A DNA stretch of 25,178 nt, from positions 1 through 25,178 of the forward strand of contig CAKPFO010000021.1 of assembly GCA_934153805.1 (NCBI GenBank). Direction: 5' to 3'. The translations under genes and the position numbers were made by a program. Of the stretch, positions 15,660 through 23,365 are shown in pieces (position 1 is the stretch's first letter; each line of letters opens with the position of its first letter). A model generated the notes under the pieces. The model was not told the DNA's origin and made no database searches. It was given only the letters and a program-made list of their open reading frames with translations. This DNA comes from an uncultured Clostridia bacterium (lineage in GTDB: Bacteria; Bacillota; Clostridia; TANB77; CAG-508).

Positions 15660-16430
15660 TTATAGCAATGTCAATATTTCTGGCTCATTTTCTGTAATTA
15701 AAATTGTATTTTCATAATGAGCTGCATTTGTTCCATCTTCTGTTATTATTGTCCAACCATCATCTAGTTCTAATATTCCATCTCCGCCATATATAACCAT
15801 AGGTTCAATTGCTAGAGTCATGCCTGGTTCTAGTCTTATTCCTCTTCCTGCTTTTCCATAGTTTGGAATACCTGGATCTTCATGCATTTGTCTTCCTATT
15901 CCATGTCCTTGAAATTCTTTTACTACATTAAATCCATTTTTTTCAACATACTCACCTATAGCGTGACATACATCACCAAGTCTATTTCCTTTTTTAGCAT
16001 ATTTTATTCCTTCAAAAAATGCTTGTTTCGTTACATCAATTAATCTTTGTGTTTCTTTGTCTGTTTTTCCAACTACGTATGTTCTAGCACAATCTCCATT
16101 AAATCCATCTTTTAATGCTACTAAGTCTATGCTCACTATGTCTCCTTCTTTTAATATAGCTCTTTTTGAAGGTATACCATGTATTACTTCGTCATTAATA
16201 GATGCACATATTGAACCAGGAAATGCTGGCACTCCTTTTACTCCACTTGGATAACCTTTTTCTGCTGGAATCGCTCCATTTGCTCTCATTGTGTTTTCTG
16301 CAATTTTGTCTAACTCCCATGTAGATACTCCTGGTCTTATTGCTTCTTCTATTGCTTTTTGTGCTAATGCTGCTACCCTACATGCTTCTCTCATTTTTTC
16401 AATTTCATGTTTTGATTTTATTGTTACCAT
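15660..16430 (-). CDS. map: Methionine aminopeptidase, type I
   Basis: 256 residues from the ATG at 16430 behind GGAG; the longer open frame upstream runs through a terminator and is rejected. It removes the initiator methionine from new proteins. Metal ligands are visible as Asp102, Asp113, His176, Glu209 and Glu240 in the expected contexts (SIDLVALKDGFNGDCART, GHGIGRQMHEDP, LAIEPMV, HYENTILIT); His84 in NDEVIHGIP is the conserved active-site histidine. Normally directly behind adk, here separated from it by the pilin-like genes. Confidence 0.97.
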   Translation of the reverse strand: MVTIKSKHEIEKMREACRVAALAQKAIEEAIRPGVSTWELDKIAENTMRANGAIPAEKGYPSGVKGVPAFPGSICASINDEVIHGIPSKRAILKEGDIVSIDLVALKDGFNGDCARTYVVGKTDKETQRLIDVTKQAFFEGIKYAKKGNRLGDVCHAIGEYVEKNGFNVVKEFQGHGIGRQMHEDPGIPNYGKAGRGIRLEPGMTLAIEPMVIYGGDGILELDDGWTIITEDGTNAAHYENTILITENEPEILTLL

Positions 16431-16464
16431 TGTTTTCTCCTTCTTTATTACATCACTATACTTT

Positions 16465-16490
16465 ATTATAACACAAAAAGCAGAAAAATG
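16465..16490 (-). promoter_or_regulatory. Weak candidate promoter for map
   Basis: Minus strand TATAAT at 16465-16470, 35 bases upstream of the map ATG; the -35 region overlaps the terminator of the preceding gene and matches poorly. Map must be transcribed from somewhere after that terminator, so a local promoter is likely, but this one is uncertain. Confidence 0.3.
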
Positions 16491-16509
16491 TAATATTTTT
16501 CCGCTTTTT
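16475..16509 (-). terminator. Terminator of pilin-like gene 2
   Basis: 15-bp stem (16475-16489 with 16495-16509), fully paired on the minus strand with one G·U, 5-base loop, core AAAAAGC and T5. It follows the stop codon at 16520 by about 10 bases. Confidence 0.8.
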
Positions 16510-16519
16510 TGTAAGATTT

Positions 16520-17347
16520 TTATTTGTAATATACTCTCATTGTAGATGTTGATGTGTATTCTGTTGTGTTTATAAATATAGTATGTAACCATATTTTTTC
16601 TTTATTAGCCTTTACAATAGTCCCTGCATTATTTGTATTTTTTACATAATATCCTGTTCTATATAATTTCACATTATCTGTAAGTTCTTCATATGGTATT
16701 GTAATATTCCATACTGAAGTTCCCAAATTATTATAATCCACACAAACAACAATTTCATCACATTCTGGAATTTCTAAATAATTGCTTGTTTCTGAACCCA
16801 TTCCTGTTAAAGTTCCTAATAGAGTAAAACTATTTGCATTTGATTTTTTCTCTAATGCTTCTAATCTAGCAATTATAGAATTTATTGTTTCATTACTATT
16901 TTCATTTTCTGCAACTTTCACTCCATCTATGCTTGCTAATTGTAATGAAGAATTTATTCCGAACTCATAGTCATAGTCTTTTAATTTTGTATATATTGCA
17001 CTTGGATTTTCACTTGGCACGTTATATTCTGCACTTGCTACTTTACTTTCCTCTGTTACATATGATATTTCACTATCTTCTTTTAATATTAAAGATAATT
17101 CTTTTAATGTTGGCATTTCCTGTTTTTCTGCATATGAGTTCATTTGTGCTGTTGTTATTTTTAAGTTTATTTTCTCTGTTGCTGTTTCTCTTTGTGTTTT
17201 TTCTTTGGATTCTTGCGCTTTTGTAAATATTCCATTATTTCCTAAACTCAAATATATTCCTACTGATGACAATATTAGTAATACGATTATCGTTATCACT
17301 AACGCAATTAGTGTGATTCCTTTTGTACTTTTTTCAAATTTTTTCAT
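16520..17347 (-). CDS. Type IV pilin-like protein with coiled coil and beta C-terminus
   Basis: 275 residues, ATG behind AGGAG. Residues 1-10 are basic and end in KG; the hydrophobic helix ITLIALVITIIVLLIL starts at 11. Gly10 fits prepilin peptidase cleavage, but position +5 is Ala15, not Glu. A charged helix (42-75) is followed by a shared module up to about 150, a short coiled coil (INSIIARLEALEKK, about 157-170) and a beta-rich C-terminus (about 175-275) that I do not recognise; it ends TSTMRVYYK. Own promoter and terminator, so it is a single-gene unit. The promoter and 5' leader are nearly identical to those of the gene at 17565. Probably surface-exposed; function unknown. Confidence 0.7.
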   Translation of the reverse strand: MKKFEKSTKGITLIALVITIIVLLILSSVGIYLSLGNNGIFTKAQESKEKTQRETATEKINLKITTAQMNSYAEKQEMPTLKELSLILKEDSEISYVTEESKVASAEYNVPSENPSAIYTKLKDYDYEFGINSSLQLASIDGVKVAENENSNETINSIIARLEALEKKSNANSFTLLGTLTGMGSETSNYLEIPECDEIVVCVDYNNLGTSVWNITIPYEELTDNVKLYRTGYYVKNTNNAGTIVKANKEKIWLHTIFINTTEYTSTSTMRVYYK

Positions 17348-17376
17348 TTGTTATTCTCCTTTGTTTCTTTTTTACT

Positions 17377-17405
17377 ATCATAGCATAGTAAATTTTTAGT
17401 GTCAA
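17377..17405 (-). promoter_or_regulatory. Promoter of pilin-like gene 2
   Basis: Minus strand TTGACA (17400-17405), 17-base spacer, TATGAT (17377-17382). The 64 bases 17348-17411 match 19293-19356 at 60 positions. Confidence 0.85.
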
Positions 17406-17436
17406 TCTGTAGAATATCAAATTTGCATTTTTTTCT

Positions 17437-17485
17437 AAAAGGGACGCCCCTTTTTCGAAAAAATTTACGAAAAGGGACACCCCTT
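17437..17485. repeat. Two GGGACGCCCC-type palindromic units
   Basis: AAAAGGGACGCCCCTT (from 17437) and AAAAGGGACACCCCTT (from 17470) are direct repeats, each itself a short palindrome, and together they can form a larger hairpin across a CG...CG centre. They resemble the repeats at 11540 and 20001 and are more GC-rich than their surroundings. Confidence 0.6.
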
Positions 17486-17494
17486 CTTCTAGTA

Positions 17495-17558
17495 AATAAA
17501 CAAACGGACGCTTAATTTTTGTAAAAATTTTCAAAAATTAAGCGTCCATTTGTTTATT
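17495..17558 (-). terminator. 27-bp hairpin terminator of pilin-like gene 3
   Basis: Arms 17495-17521 and 17532-17558 pair over 27 bases with a single G·U on the minus strand; 10-base loop; core GGACGCTTAATTTTTG. It lies just after the stop codon at 17565. Confidence 0.85.
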
Positions 17559-17564
17559 TTTTTG

Positions 17565-19292
17565 TTAGTTTCTACTATTCAATTGCCATTTTAATATTGG
17601 ATAACCATTATTATATTTCCATGTTCTATCTTCATTTTGTATATCATTTGTATACTCTTCTCCTAGCTTTGTTTTTAATTGTTCTTGTGTATAGTTTTTT
17701 AAAACTTGAGGTGTAATTGATTCAATATTATTTGCTGTTCCACTGTATTTTCTTCCAATAATAGTTCCTAAATATCCTGAACCACTATCCAAACTAGTTG
17801 CCTTCGTTCCTGCCCTAGTAATTGTTCCTGCATTAACGCATCTATTCATTGTCGTATTAGATGAATAACTATAATATCCAACAATTCCTCCAACTACAGT
17901 ATATGAGGTACTTGTACTAACATCTCCCGCATTATAGCAATTATTTATTGTATTTCCTAATATACTTCCTACAATTCCTCCTATATCTACTTCTCCATTA
18001 ACATATTGCCCTGTTCCTATTATATTCCCTATATTATAGCAATTTTCTATATTACTTCCATGCGCATATCCAGTTATTCCTCCAACACATGAATATGCTG
18101 TTATATTACTCATATTTATACATTCTTTGAATTGTGAATTTCCATCTGCATATCCAGTTATTCCTCCTGCCATTCCATTATAATTACTTTCTGGTGCTTT
18201 TCCTACAATTTCTACTTTATTTATACATTTTTCAAATGTTGTATTAGTTGCTGTTCCACAAATTCCTCCAGCAAATTTTCCTGCTGTTATTTTTCCTTCA
18301 ACTGTTAAATTAATTATTTTTCCTTTGTTCGCAGTTCCAAATAGTGATTGTTTTTGTTTGCTATTATTTATATACATTCCCGATATTTTATGTCCATTTC
18401 CATTAAATGTTCCTGAAAATGCTGTTGTTGAACCTATTGGCTCCCAACTAACTTCTTTTTCTCCTATATTTTGTCCACATATTGTACTTAAATTTATATC
18501 TGCTACTAAATTTACAGTTTTTCCTGTATATGACAAGCCACTATTTACTTTATCTCTAAAGCTTGCTAATTGCTCTACATTCATTATTGTTTCTTCTGAT
18601 TTTTCTATTATCTTCTTTGTATATTTATGTCCACTTGCTGTTGTTAGTATTACTTTATATGTTTTATCAAATTCTATTGTCATATCTTTTCCTACTGTGG
18701 TTAATCCATCGGGTTCTAATGTTATGCTTGTTCCATTAGGATTTTGTATTTCTAATTTTGCTATTTCTGCATCACCAGTTGCTTTTAATAGTACCTCTGC
18801 TGTATAATTTCCATCTGAGTTTTTACCCATATGCTTTTTTACTTGAGCTTCAATACTTACTTTTCCTTCCAAATCTACATCTACTATTGATATAAATTCT
18901 GTCTTTTGACTTTCATCTACCTTAAATTGATATCTATTATATACTACATATATTTCTTTTGGAGTTCCTATTTCTACTTCTCCAGCAATTAGTCCTACTT
19001 CATCTAATGCTACATAGTATGTAACATTACTATCTTCAGCCAAGTAGTCAACTATCTCTTGCAAAGTAACTTCTCTTCCTTTTTCTAGTATACACTCATC
19101 TATTTTCATCTCTATATATTCTTGAGCAGCTGCTATCTCGTACTTTTCCCTTGCTTCTTTTGCTTTATTTAAAAGTCCATTTTTCCCTAAAGTTAAATTT
19201 ATTGCTACCCCAGCTAAAATTATTAATACGATTATTGTTATCACTAACGCAATTAGTGTAATTCCTTTTGTATTTTTTTCAATTTTTTTCAT
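17565..19292 (-). CDS. Type IV pilin-like protein with GLUG repeats
   Basis: 575 residues, ATG behind AGGAG. Gly10 then ITLIALVITIIVLIILAG: a prepilin-like helix with Ala15 at position +5. The charged helix 42-72 and the following module to about 135 resemble the protein at 16520. Residues about 140-230 look beta-rich. WEPIGSTTAFSGTFNGNGHK (283-302) introduces a set of GLUG-type repeats (about 335-495) with the pattern GGI-x-G followed by a C-x-N-x-G or C-Y-N-x-G turn (CINKVEIVG, CYNIGNI, CYNAGDV, CVNAGTI). GLUG repeats form beta-helical stalks in adhesins and surface proteins. It ends in a short Lys/Trp-rich segment. Own promoter and strong terminator; divergent from the gene at 19469. Confidence 0.78.
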   Translation of the reverse strand: MKKIEKNTKGITLIALVITIIVLIILAGVAINLTLGKNGLLNKAKEAREKYEIAAAQEYIEMKIDECILEKGREVTLQEIVDYLAEDSNVTYYVALDEVGLIAGEVEIGTPKEIYVVYNRYQFKVDESQKTEFISIVDVDLEGKVSIEAQVKKHMGKNSDGNYTAEVLLKATGDAEIAKLEIQNPNGTSITLEPDGLTTVGKDMTIEFDKTYKVILTTASGHKYTKKIIEKSEETIMNVEQLASFRDKVNSGLSYTGKTVNLVADINLSTICGQNIGEKEVSWEPIGSTTAFSGTFNGNGHKISGMYINNSKQKQSLFGTANKGKIINLTVEGKITAGKFAGGICGTATNTTFEKCINKVEIVGKAPESNYNGMAGGITGYADGNSQFKECINMSNITAYSCVGGITGYAHGSNIENCYNIGNIIGTGQYVNGEVDIGGIVGSILGNTINNCYNAGDVSTSTSYTVVGGIVGYYSYSSNTTMNRCVNAGTITRAGTKATSLDSGSGYLGTIIGRKYSGTANNIESITPQVLKNYTQEQLKTKLGEEYTNDIQNEDRTWKYNNGYPILKWQLNSRN

Positions 19293-19321
19293 CTGTGATT
19301 CTCCTTTGTTTCTTTTTTTCT

Positions 19322-19350
19322 ATCATAGCATAGTAGATTTTTAGTGTCAA
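19322..19350 (-). promoter_or_regulatory. Promoter of pilin-like gene 3
   Basis: Minus strand TTGACA (19345-19350), 17-base spacer, TATGAT (19322-19327). Nearly identical to the promoter at 17377-17405. Confidence 0.85.
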
Positions 19351-19385
19351 TCTGTATCGTTAAAACTTATAATTTTTATTTTGTA

Positions 19386-19414
19386 TTGCATTTTTTGTAA
19401 ACTTATAGTATAAT
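19386..19414 (+). promoter_or_regulatory. Promoter of the plus-strand coiled-coil gene
   Basis: TTGCAT (19386-19391), 17-base spacer, TATAAT (19409-19414), about 55 bases before the ATG at 19469 and 36 bases from the divergent promoter. Confidence 0.7.
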
Positions 19415-19468
19415 CATTTTGTTATATATTGTTTATGTTCTTTTTTTATAATTAAAGGAGGAAAATTT

Positions 19469-19990
19469 ATGCAAAACACTTTTAAAAACCTTAAATCTTC
19501 TTGGCAATGCTATAAATTATTTGCAACGCGGAAAAGAAAATGGCAAGAAATAGCATACTTTGTGCTACATATTGAAGAAGATAAAGAAAAACGCTCTAAA
19601 ATAGCGGCTAAGTGTTCTGAAATACGAGCTGAACGTGCTAAAATTTCTGAAAAGATTTCTAAACATTATAATTCTCATCCGGAGAATATATCAGCAAAGT
19701 GCGAAAAAACAAATGCAGAACTTCAAAGACTTGAGGCAGAATCTCAAAGACTTAAAGCAGAATCTCAGAGACTCGAAGCTCAATTGGAAAAGTTTGTATC
19801 TCTAGAAAAAGAAGCTGAATCTTTTATGGTTACCTATAGTTCTGCCTTGACAGAATACTTAAATGCATTTGAAAAAAGAGAAGACACCTCAAAAGCAGAT
19901 AAAGAAATTAACCTTTTAGAAAAGCAATTCAATAATCAAAAAGAGAGATGGAGGCCAGTTCTCAATGGTTTTAATCCACTAATAATTTAA
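19469..19990 (+). CDS. Coiled-coil protein of unknown function
   Basis: 173 residues, ATG behind AAAGGAGG. The only plus-strand gene in the window. No signal peptide or membrane segment. The N-terminus (1-35) is basic and aromatic; about 35-65 is a charged helix; 82-118 is a clear coiled coil built from seven-residue units such as AESQRLK and AESQRLE; the rest is helical and charged, ending NGFNPLII. I do not recognise a family. It has its own promoter and a terminator, and stands back to back with the GLUG protein and tail to tail with adk. It is probably cytoplasmic. The start and reading frame are well supported, the role is not. Confidence 0.7.
   Translation: MQNTFKNLKSSWQCYKLFATRKRKWQEIAYFVLHIEEDKEKRSKIAAKCSEIRAERAKISEKISKHYNSHPENISAKCEKTNAELQRLEAESQRLKAESQRLEAQLEKFVSLEKEAESFMVTYSSALTEYLNAFEKREDTSKADKEINLLEKQFNNQKERWRPVLNGFNPLII
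19724..19786 (+). repeat. 21-bp tandem repeat encoding coiled-coil heptads
   Basis: Units 19724-19744 and 19745-19765 differ at two or three positions; a third, degenerate unit is 19766-19786. Each encodes QRL-x-AES or a variant, so the coiled coil grew by DNA duplication. Confidence 0.7.
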
Positions 19991-20000
19991 TATGCATTCT

Positions 20001-20038
20001 AAAAAGGACGTCCATTCTCAATGGGGCGTCCCTTTTTG
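20001..20038. terminator. Bidirectional terminator between the coiled-coil gene and adk
   Basis: AAAAAGGACGTCC (20001-20013) pairs with GGGCGTCCCTTTTT (20024-20037) with one bulge. It has runs of A and T on both ends and lies between two convergent genes: 10 bases after the stop at 19990 and abutting the adk stop codon. It contains GGGACG/GGACG motifs like the other GC-rich palindromes here. Confidence 0.75.
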
Positions 20039-20704
20039 TTAATTGTTCTTTAGATATCTGTCTACTTCTTCTGCTACGTCTACTGCTGTTTTTCCTGAAT
20101 GTATATTTAGTTTTACTGCATATAATAAATCTTGCTCTTTGTAGTAGTCCACTAATTTTCCTGCTGTGCTTCTATATGTTTCTAGTCTTTTTTGTACTGT
20201 TTCTAAATTGTCATCTTCTCTTTTTTCTAATTTGCTTCCACATATATCGCAAATTCCTTCTTTTTGTGGTCTTTTAAATTCTAAATTGTATACTTCTCTA
20301 CAGTCTTTATTTGTGCATACTACTCTTTTTACAATTCTATCTATTATATCTTTGTCTGTTAATGCTAGCTCTACTGCTATATTAATTTTTTTATTATGTT
20401 CTTCTAAAAATCTTTGTAGTTCTTTTGCTTGTTCTACTGTTCTTGGAAATCCGTCTAATATTACTCCATCTTTGCAGTCTTCTTCTAATAGTCTTTTTTC
20501 TACTAGTTTTATTGCAAGGTCATCTGGTACTAGTTCTCCTTTTGATACATATTCGTTTATTTTTGTTCCTATCTCTCCTGCTTTTTTTATGTAACTTCTA
20601 AATAGTTCTCCACTTGAAATATGAATAACTCCAAGTTTTTCTGACAGCATTTTTCCTACTGTTCCTTTTCCTGAACCTGGTTTGCCTAACATTACTACGT
20701 ACAT
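20039..20704 (-). CDS. adk: Adenylate kinase
   Basis: 221 residues, ATG behind GGAG. It catalyses ATP + AMP to 2 ADP. P-loop GKPGSGKGT at 7-15, NMP-binding segment HISSGELFR (28-36), GFPRT (85-89), and a zinc-type LID domain with Cys130, Cys135, Cys152 and Cys155. The first pair is CX4C (CTNKDC) rather than the more usual CxxC. A terminator separates it from secY and a strong hairpin lies in its leader; downstream, pilin-like genes separate it from map. Confidence 0.97.
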   Translation of the reverse strand: MYVVMLGKPGSGKGTVGKMLSEKLGVIHISSGELFRSYIKKAGEIGTKINEYVSKGELVPDDLAIKLVEKRLLEEDCKDGVILDGFPRTVEQAKELQRFLEEHNKKINIAVELALTDKDIIDRIVKRVVCTNKDCREVYNLEFKRPQKEGICDICGSKLEKREDDNLETVQKRLETYRSTAGKLVDYYKEQDLLYAVKLNIHSGKTAVDVAEEVDRYLKNN

Positions 20705-20735
20705 ATGGTACTCTCCTTTCTTACAACATAAAAGC

Positions 20736-20787
20736 CAGAATTAAGATTTTGTACGCAGTGCATAGTGCTACAAAATCTTAATTTCTG
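20736..20787 (-). promoter_or_regulatory. Stable hairpin in the adk leader
   Basis: Arms 20736-20753 and 20769-20787 give 18 bp with one bulged base; 15-base loop. It sits between the secY terminator and the adk ribosome binding site. The arm core is AATTAAGATTTTGTA. Confidence 0.65.
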
Positions 20788-20839
20788 TCATATTTATCTT
20801 CTACGTAAATTTATCTTACTATGATGAATTTACTACAAC

Positions 20840-20875
20840 ATAAAAAACAGATGCTTTTATGCATCCATTTTTTAT
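20840..20875 (-). terminator. Terminator after secY
   Basis: 15-bp stem (20840-20854 with 20861-20875), fully paired on the minus strand through two adjacent wobble pairs, 6-base loop, followed by a T6 run. It starts 4 bases after the secY stop and ends the spc operon before adk. Confidence 0.75.
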
Positions 20876-20878
20876 ATT

Positions 20879-22195
20879 TTATTCTAAGAATCCTTTGTAA
20901 TGTCTCATTACTAATTGTGATTCTAATTGTTGAACTGTTTCTAATGCAACTCCAACTACGATTAATATTGATGTACCACCAAATGCGATATTTAAACTTG
21001 TAAATCTTAATAACATTGGGATTATAGCTATTACTGCTAGGAATAATCCTCCAAATAATGTTATTTTTGATATTATTGATGCTAAATAATCTGTTGTTGG
21101 TTTTCCAGCTCTTATTCCTGGTATAAATCCACCATTTTTCTTGATGTTGTTTGATACCTCTGCTGGATTAAATGTAGCATATGTATAGAAATATGTAAAT
21201 CCTACTATTAATAGTAAGTATACTATAGCATTTGCTATTGAATATCCAACTGGTACATTTGATGTTGATGTTGCTATTGAAAATTTATAAATTGTAGCCC
21301 AGAATCCTGTTTGTGTTGCTATATCGCTTGCAAACATTTGGATAATCATTGCTGGAAATGTCATAAATGATGAAGCAAAGATAACTGGCATAACACCTGC
21401 CATTACAAGTTTTAATGGTATGTGTGTATTTTGTGCTCCTACCATTTTTCTTCCTACTACTCTCTTTGAATATTGTACAGGAACTCTACGTTCTGCTTGT
21501 TGTACAAATACAACTCCTGCAACTAATATTATTGCTCCTATAATTATTCCTACAGCAGTTAATAATCCTGTTGTTGAAAAACTACCTGCGCTAAATATTA
21601 AGTTCCATATTGTTGTTACTGCACTTGGAAGTCCTGCTACTATACCAACAAATATAATTATAGAAATTCCATTTCCAATTCCTTTGTTAGTAATTTGGTC
21701 TCCAAGCCACATTAATATTGCTGTTCCAGCCATTAATGATATAACTACAGTTAAACCTGTTACAAATTCTGTATTTATAAATATTCCTGATGATCTATAT
21801 GATAAATATATTCCTAAACCTTCTACTAATGCTAATACTACTGTTAGTATTTTAGTATAACGATTTATTTTATTTCTACCTTCTTCTCCACCTTCTTTAG
21901 TTAATCTTTCTAAAGCAGGTATAACCATTGCTAATAGTTGTATAACTATTGATGCTGTGATATATGGACTAATTGACATAGCAAATATTGATAGTCTTGA
22001 GAAAGCTCCACCTGAGATTAAATCTATAAGTGACGCCATTCCTTGTCCGTTAAATGCTTCTGCTAGTTGAAATGAATCAACTCCAGGCACTGTTATATAA
22101 CATCCTAATCTAAACACGATTATTAGAATTAATGTATACATTAGTCTTTTTCTAACATCTGGTGTTTTTAATGCATTCTTTAGTGTCTTAAACAA
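20879..22195 (-). CDS. secY: Protein translocase subunit SecY
   Basis: 438 residues, ten predicted membrane helices. SecY forms the channel for export across the cytoplasmic membrane, with SecE, SecG and SecA. The N-terminus MFKTLKNALKTPDVRKRLMY, the plug region ISGGAFSRLSIFAMSISPYI and the cytoplasmic loop with RRVPVQYSKRVVGRKM are typical. It starts with TTG (22193-22195) immediately after the rplO stop codon, its GAGGTGAT ribosome binding site lying within the end of rplO, so the two are translationally coupled. It could also start at a later Met, but the family's first residues are present. Confidence 0.97.
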   Translation of the reverse strand: MFKTLKNALKTPDVRKRLMYTLILIIVFRLGCYITVPGVDSFQLAEAFNGQGMASLIDLISGGAFSRLSIFAMSISPYITASIVIQLLAMVIPALERLTKEGGEEGRNKINRYTKILTVVLALVEGLGIYLSYRSSGIFINTEFVTGLTVVISLMAGTAILMWLGDQITNKGIGNGISIIIFVGIVAGLPSAVTTIWNLIFSAGSFSTTGLLTAVGIIIGAIILVAGVVFVQQAERRVPVQYSKRVVGRKMVGAQNTHIPLKLVMAGVMPVIFASSFMTFPAMIIQMFASDIATQTGFWATIYKFSIATSTSNVPVGYSIANAIVYLLLIVGFTYFYTYATFNPAEVSNNIKKNGGFIPGIRAGKPTTDYLASIISKITLFGGLFLAVIAIIPMLLRFTSLNIAFGGTSILIVVGVALETVQQLESQLVMRHYKGFLE

Positions 22196-22630
22196 TTATA
22201 TCACCTCTGTCTTTCCACCTAAAGCTTCTATCTTCTCTTGAGCTTTCTTAGTGAATCTTACAGCTTTAACAGTTAATTTTTTATCTAAGTTACCTGTTGC
22301 AAGTACAACTATACCATCATTTACTTTTGAAATAATTCCATCTGCTTTTAAGCTTTCAGCAGTTACTTCTTCTGTTGTAGCTTTGTTAAGCATTGTTAGT
22401 GTTACTTCTGTGTAATTTTTAGCATGTATATTTGTAAATCCTCTTTTTGGTAATCTTCTATATAATGGTGTTTGACCACCTTCGAATCCACGTCTTACTC
22501 CTCCACCTGATCTTGCTTTTTGTCCTTTATGTCCTCTTCCAGATGTTTTTCCTAGACCTGAACCTACTCCACGTCCTACTCTTTTTCTTGTTTCTGTTCT
22601 TTGTGCTGGTTTTAACTCATCTAATTTCAT
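22196..22630 (-). CDS. rplO: 50S ribosomal protein L15
   Basis: 144 residues from the ATG at 22630 behind AGGAGGTG; the longer open frame to 22693 is rejected. L15 is a late-assembly 50S protein. MKLDELKPAQRTETRKRVGR, the Gly-rich GSGLGKTSGRGHKGQKARSG and RRLPKRGFTN are diagnostic. rpmD is missing upstream; the gap to rpsE is 199 bases and has no L30 frame. Confidence 0.97.
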   Translation of the reverse strand: MKLDELKPAQRTETRKRVGRGVGSGLGKTSGRGHKGQKARSGGGVRRGFEGGQTPLYRRLPKRGFTNIHAKNYTEVTLTMLNKATTEEVTAESLKADGIISKVNDGIVVLATGNLDKKLTVKAVRFTKKAQEKIEALGGKTEVI

Positions 22631-22829
22631 TATGAGACTACACCTCCTTGTTTTTTTGGAAGTTAAACAATTTTGTTTAAGAGTTATTTTCAATTCTTAA
22701 CTATATTTCTAACTTCGTTCTTATTATATCTTAATCGTTTAATCTTGACAATAGAATTTCAAATTTTTTAGAACTTTTGCATTTTACATTAAATTTTTAA
22801 AATTTTAACATAAAATTTCTTATTCTAAA

Positions 22830-23321
22830 TTATAATATTTCTTCTACTTTCTTTCCTCTTTTTGCAGCTACTTGTTCAATAGTTTGCATTTTCTTTAATC
22901 CTTCTAATGTAGCATATACTACGTTTCTTGGATTGTTTGTTCCTAAAACTTTAGTACGAATATCTTTGTATCCTGCAAGCTCTAATACAGGTCTTACGCT
23001 TCCTCCTGCGATAACTCCAGTACCTTCTGCAGCTGGTTTTAACATAACACTTGCACTACCAAATTTTCCTATATATTCGTGTGGTATTGTTGTCCCTACT
23101 ATTGGAACTTCTATTAAATTCTTTTTAGCTTCTTCTATTGCTTTTTTGATTGCATCTGGAACTTCGGCTGCTTTTCCGTTTCCTACACCTACGTGTCCTG
23201 CTTGATCTCCAACAACAACAACTGCGCTAAATCTAAAAGTTCTACCACCTTTAACAACTTTTGCAACTCTGTTAATAGCAACAACTTTTTCTTTTAATTC
23301 AGATGTATTTTCTGTTTGCAC
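22830..23321 (-). CDS. rpsE: 30S ribosomal protein S5
   Basis: 163 residues, GTG start (23319-23321) behind AGGAGG at about 10 bases. S5 helps translational accuracy and mRNA unwinding. Contains VVKGGRTFRFSAVVVVGD, GHVGVGNGKAAEVPDAI and the C-terminal KVLGTNNPRNVVYATLEGL. In spc order between rplR and rplO. Confidence 0.97.
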   Translation of the reverse strand: MQTENTSELKEKVVAINRVAKVVKGGRTFRFSAVVVVGDQAGHVGVGNGKAAEVPDAIKKAIEEAKKNLIEVPIVGTTIPHEYIGKFGSASVMLKPAAEGTGVIAGGSVRPVLELAGYKDIRTKVLGTNNPRNVVYATLEGLKKMQTIEQVAAKRGKKVEEIL

Positions 23322-23365
23322 TTTAAATTTTCCTCCTTTTCCACTAGATATTAGATGTTGGATGT

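Noticed and set aside
16431..16592. 54-residue N-terminal extension of methionine aminopeptidase
   Set aside because: It would read through the terminator and end of the pilin-like gene; MVTIKSKHEIEKM is the normal start with its own ribosome binding site.
17334..17534. 66-residue minus-strand frame rich in Phe, Leu and Lys
   Set aside because: It is made of the GC-rich palindromes, a terminator arm and a promoter, and overlaps the start of the next gene; no ribosome binding site is convincing.
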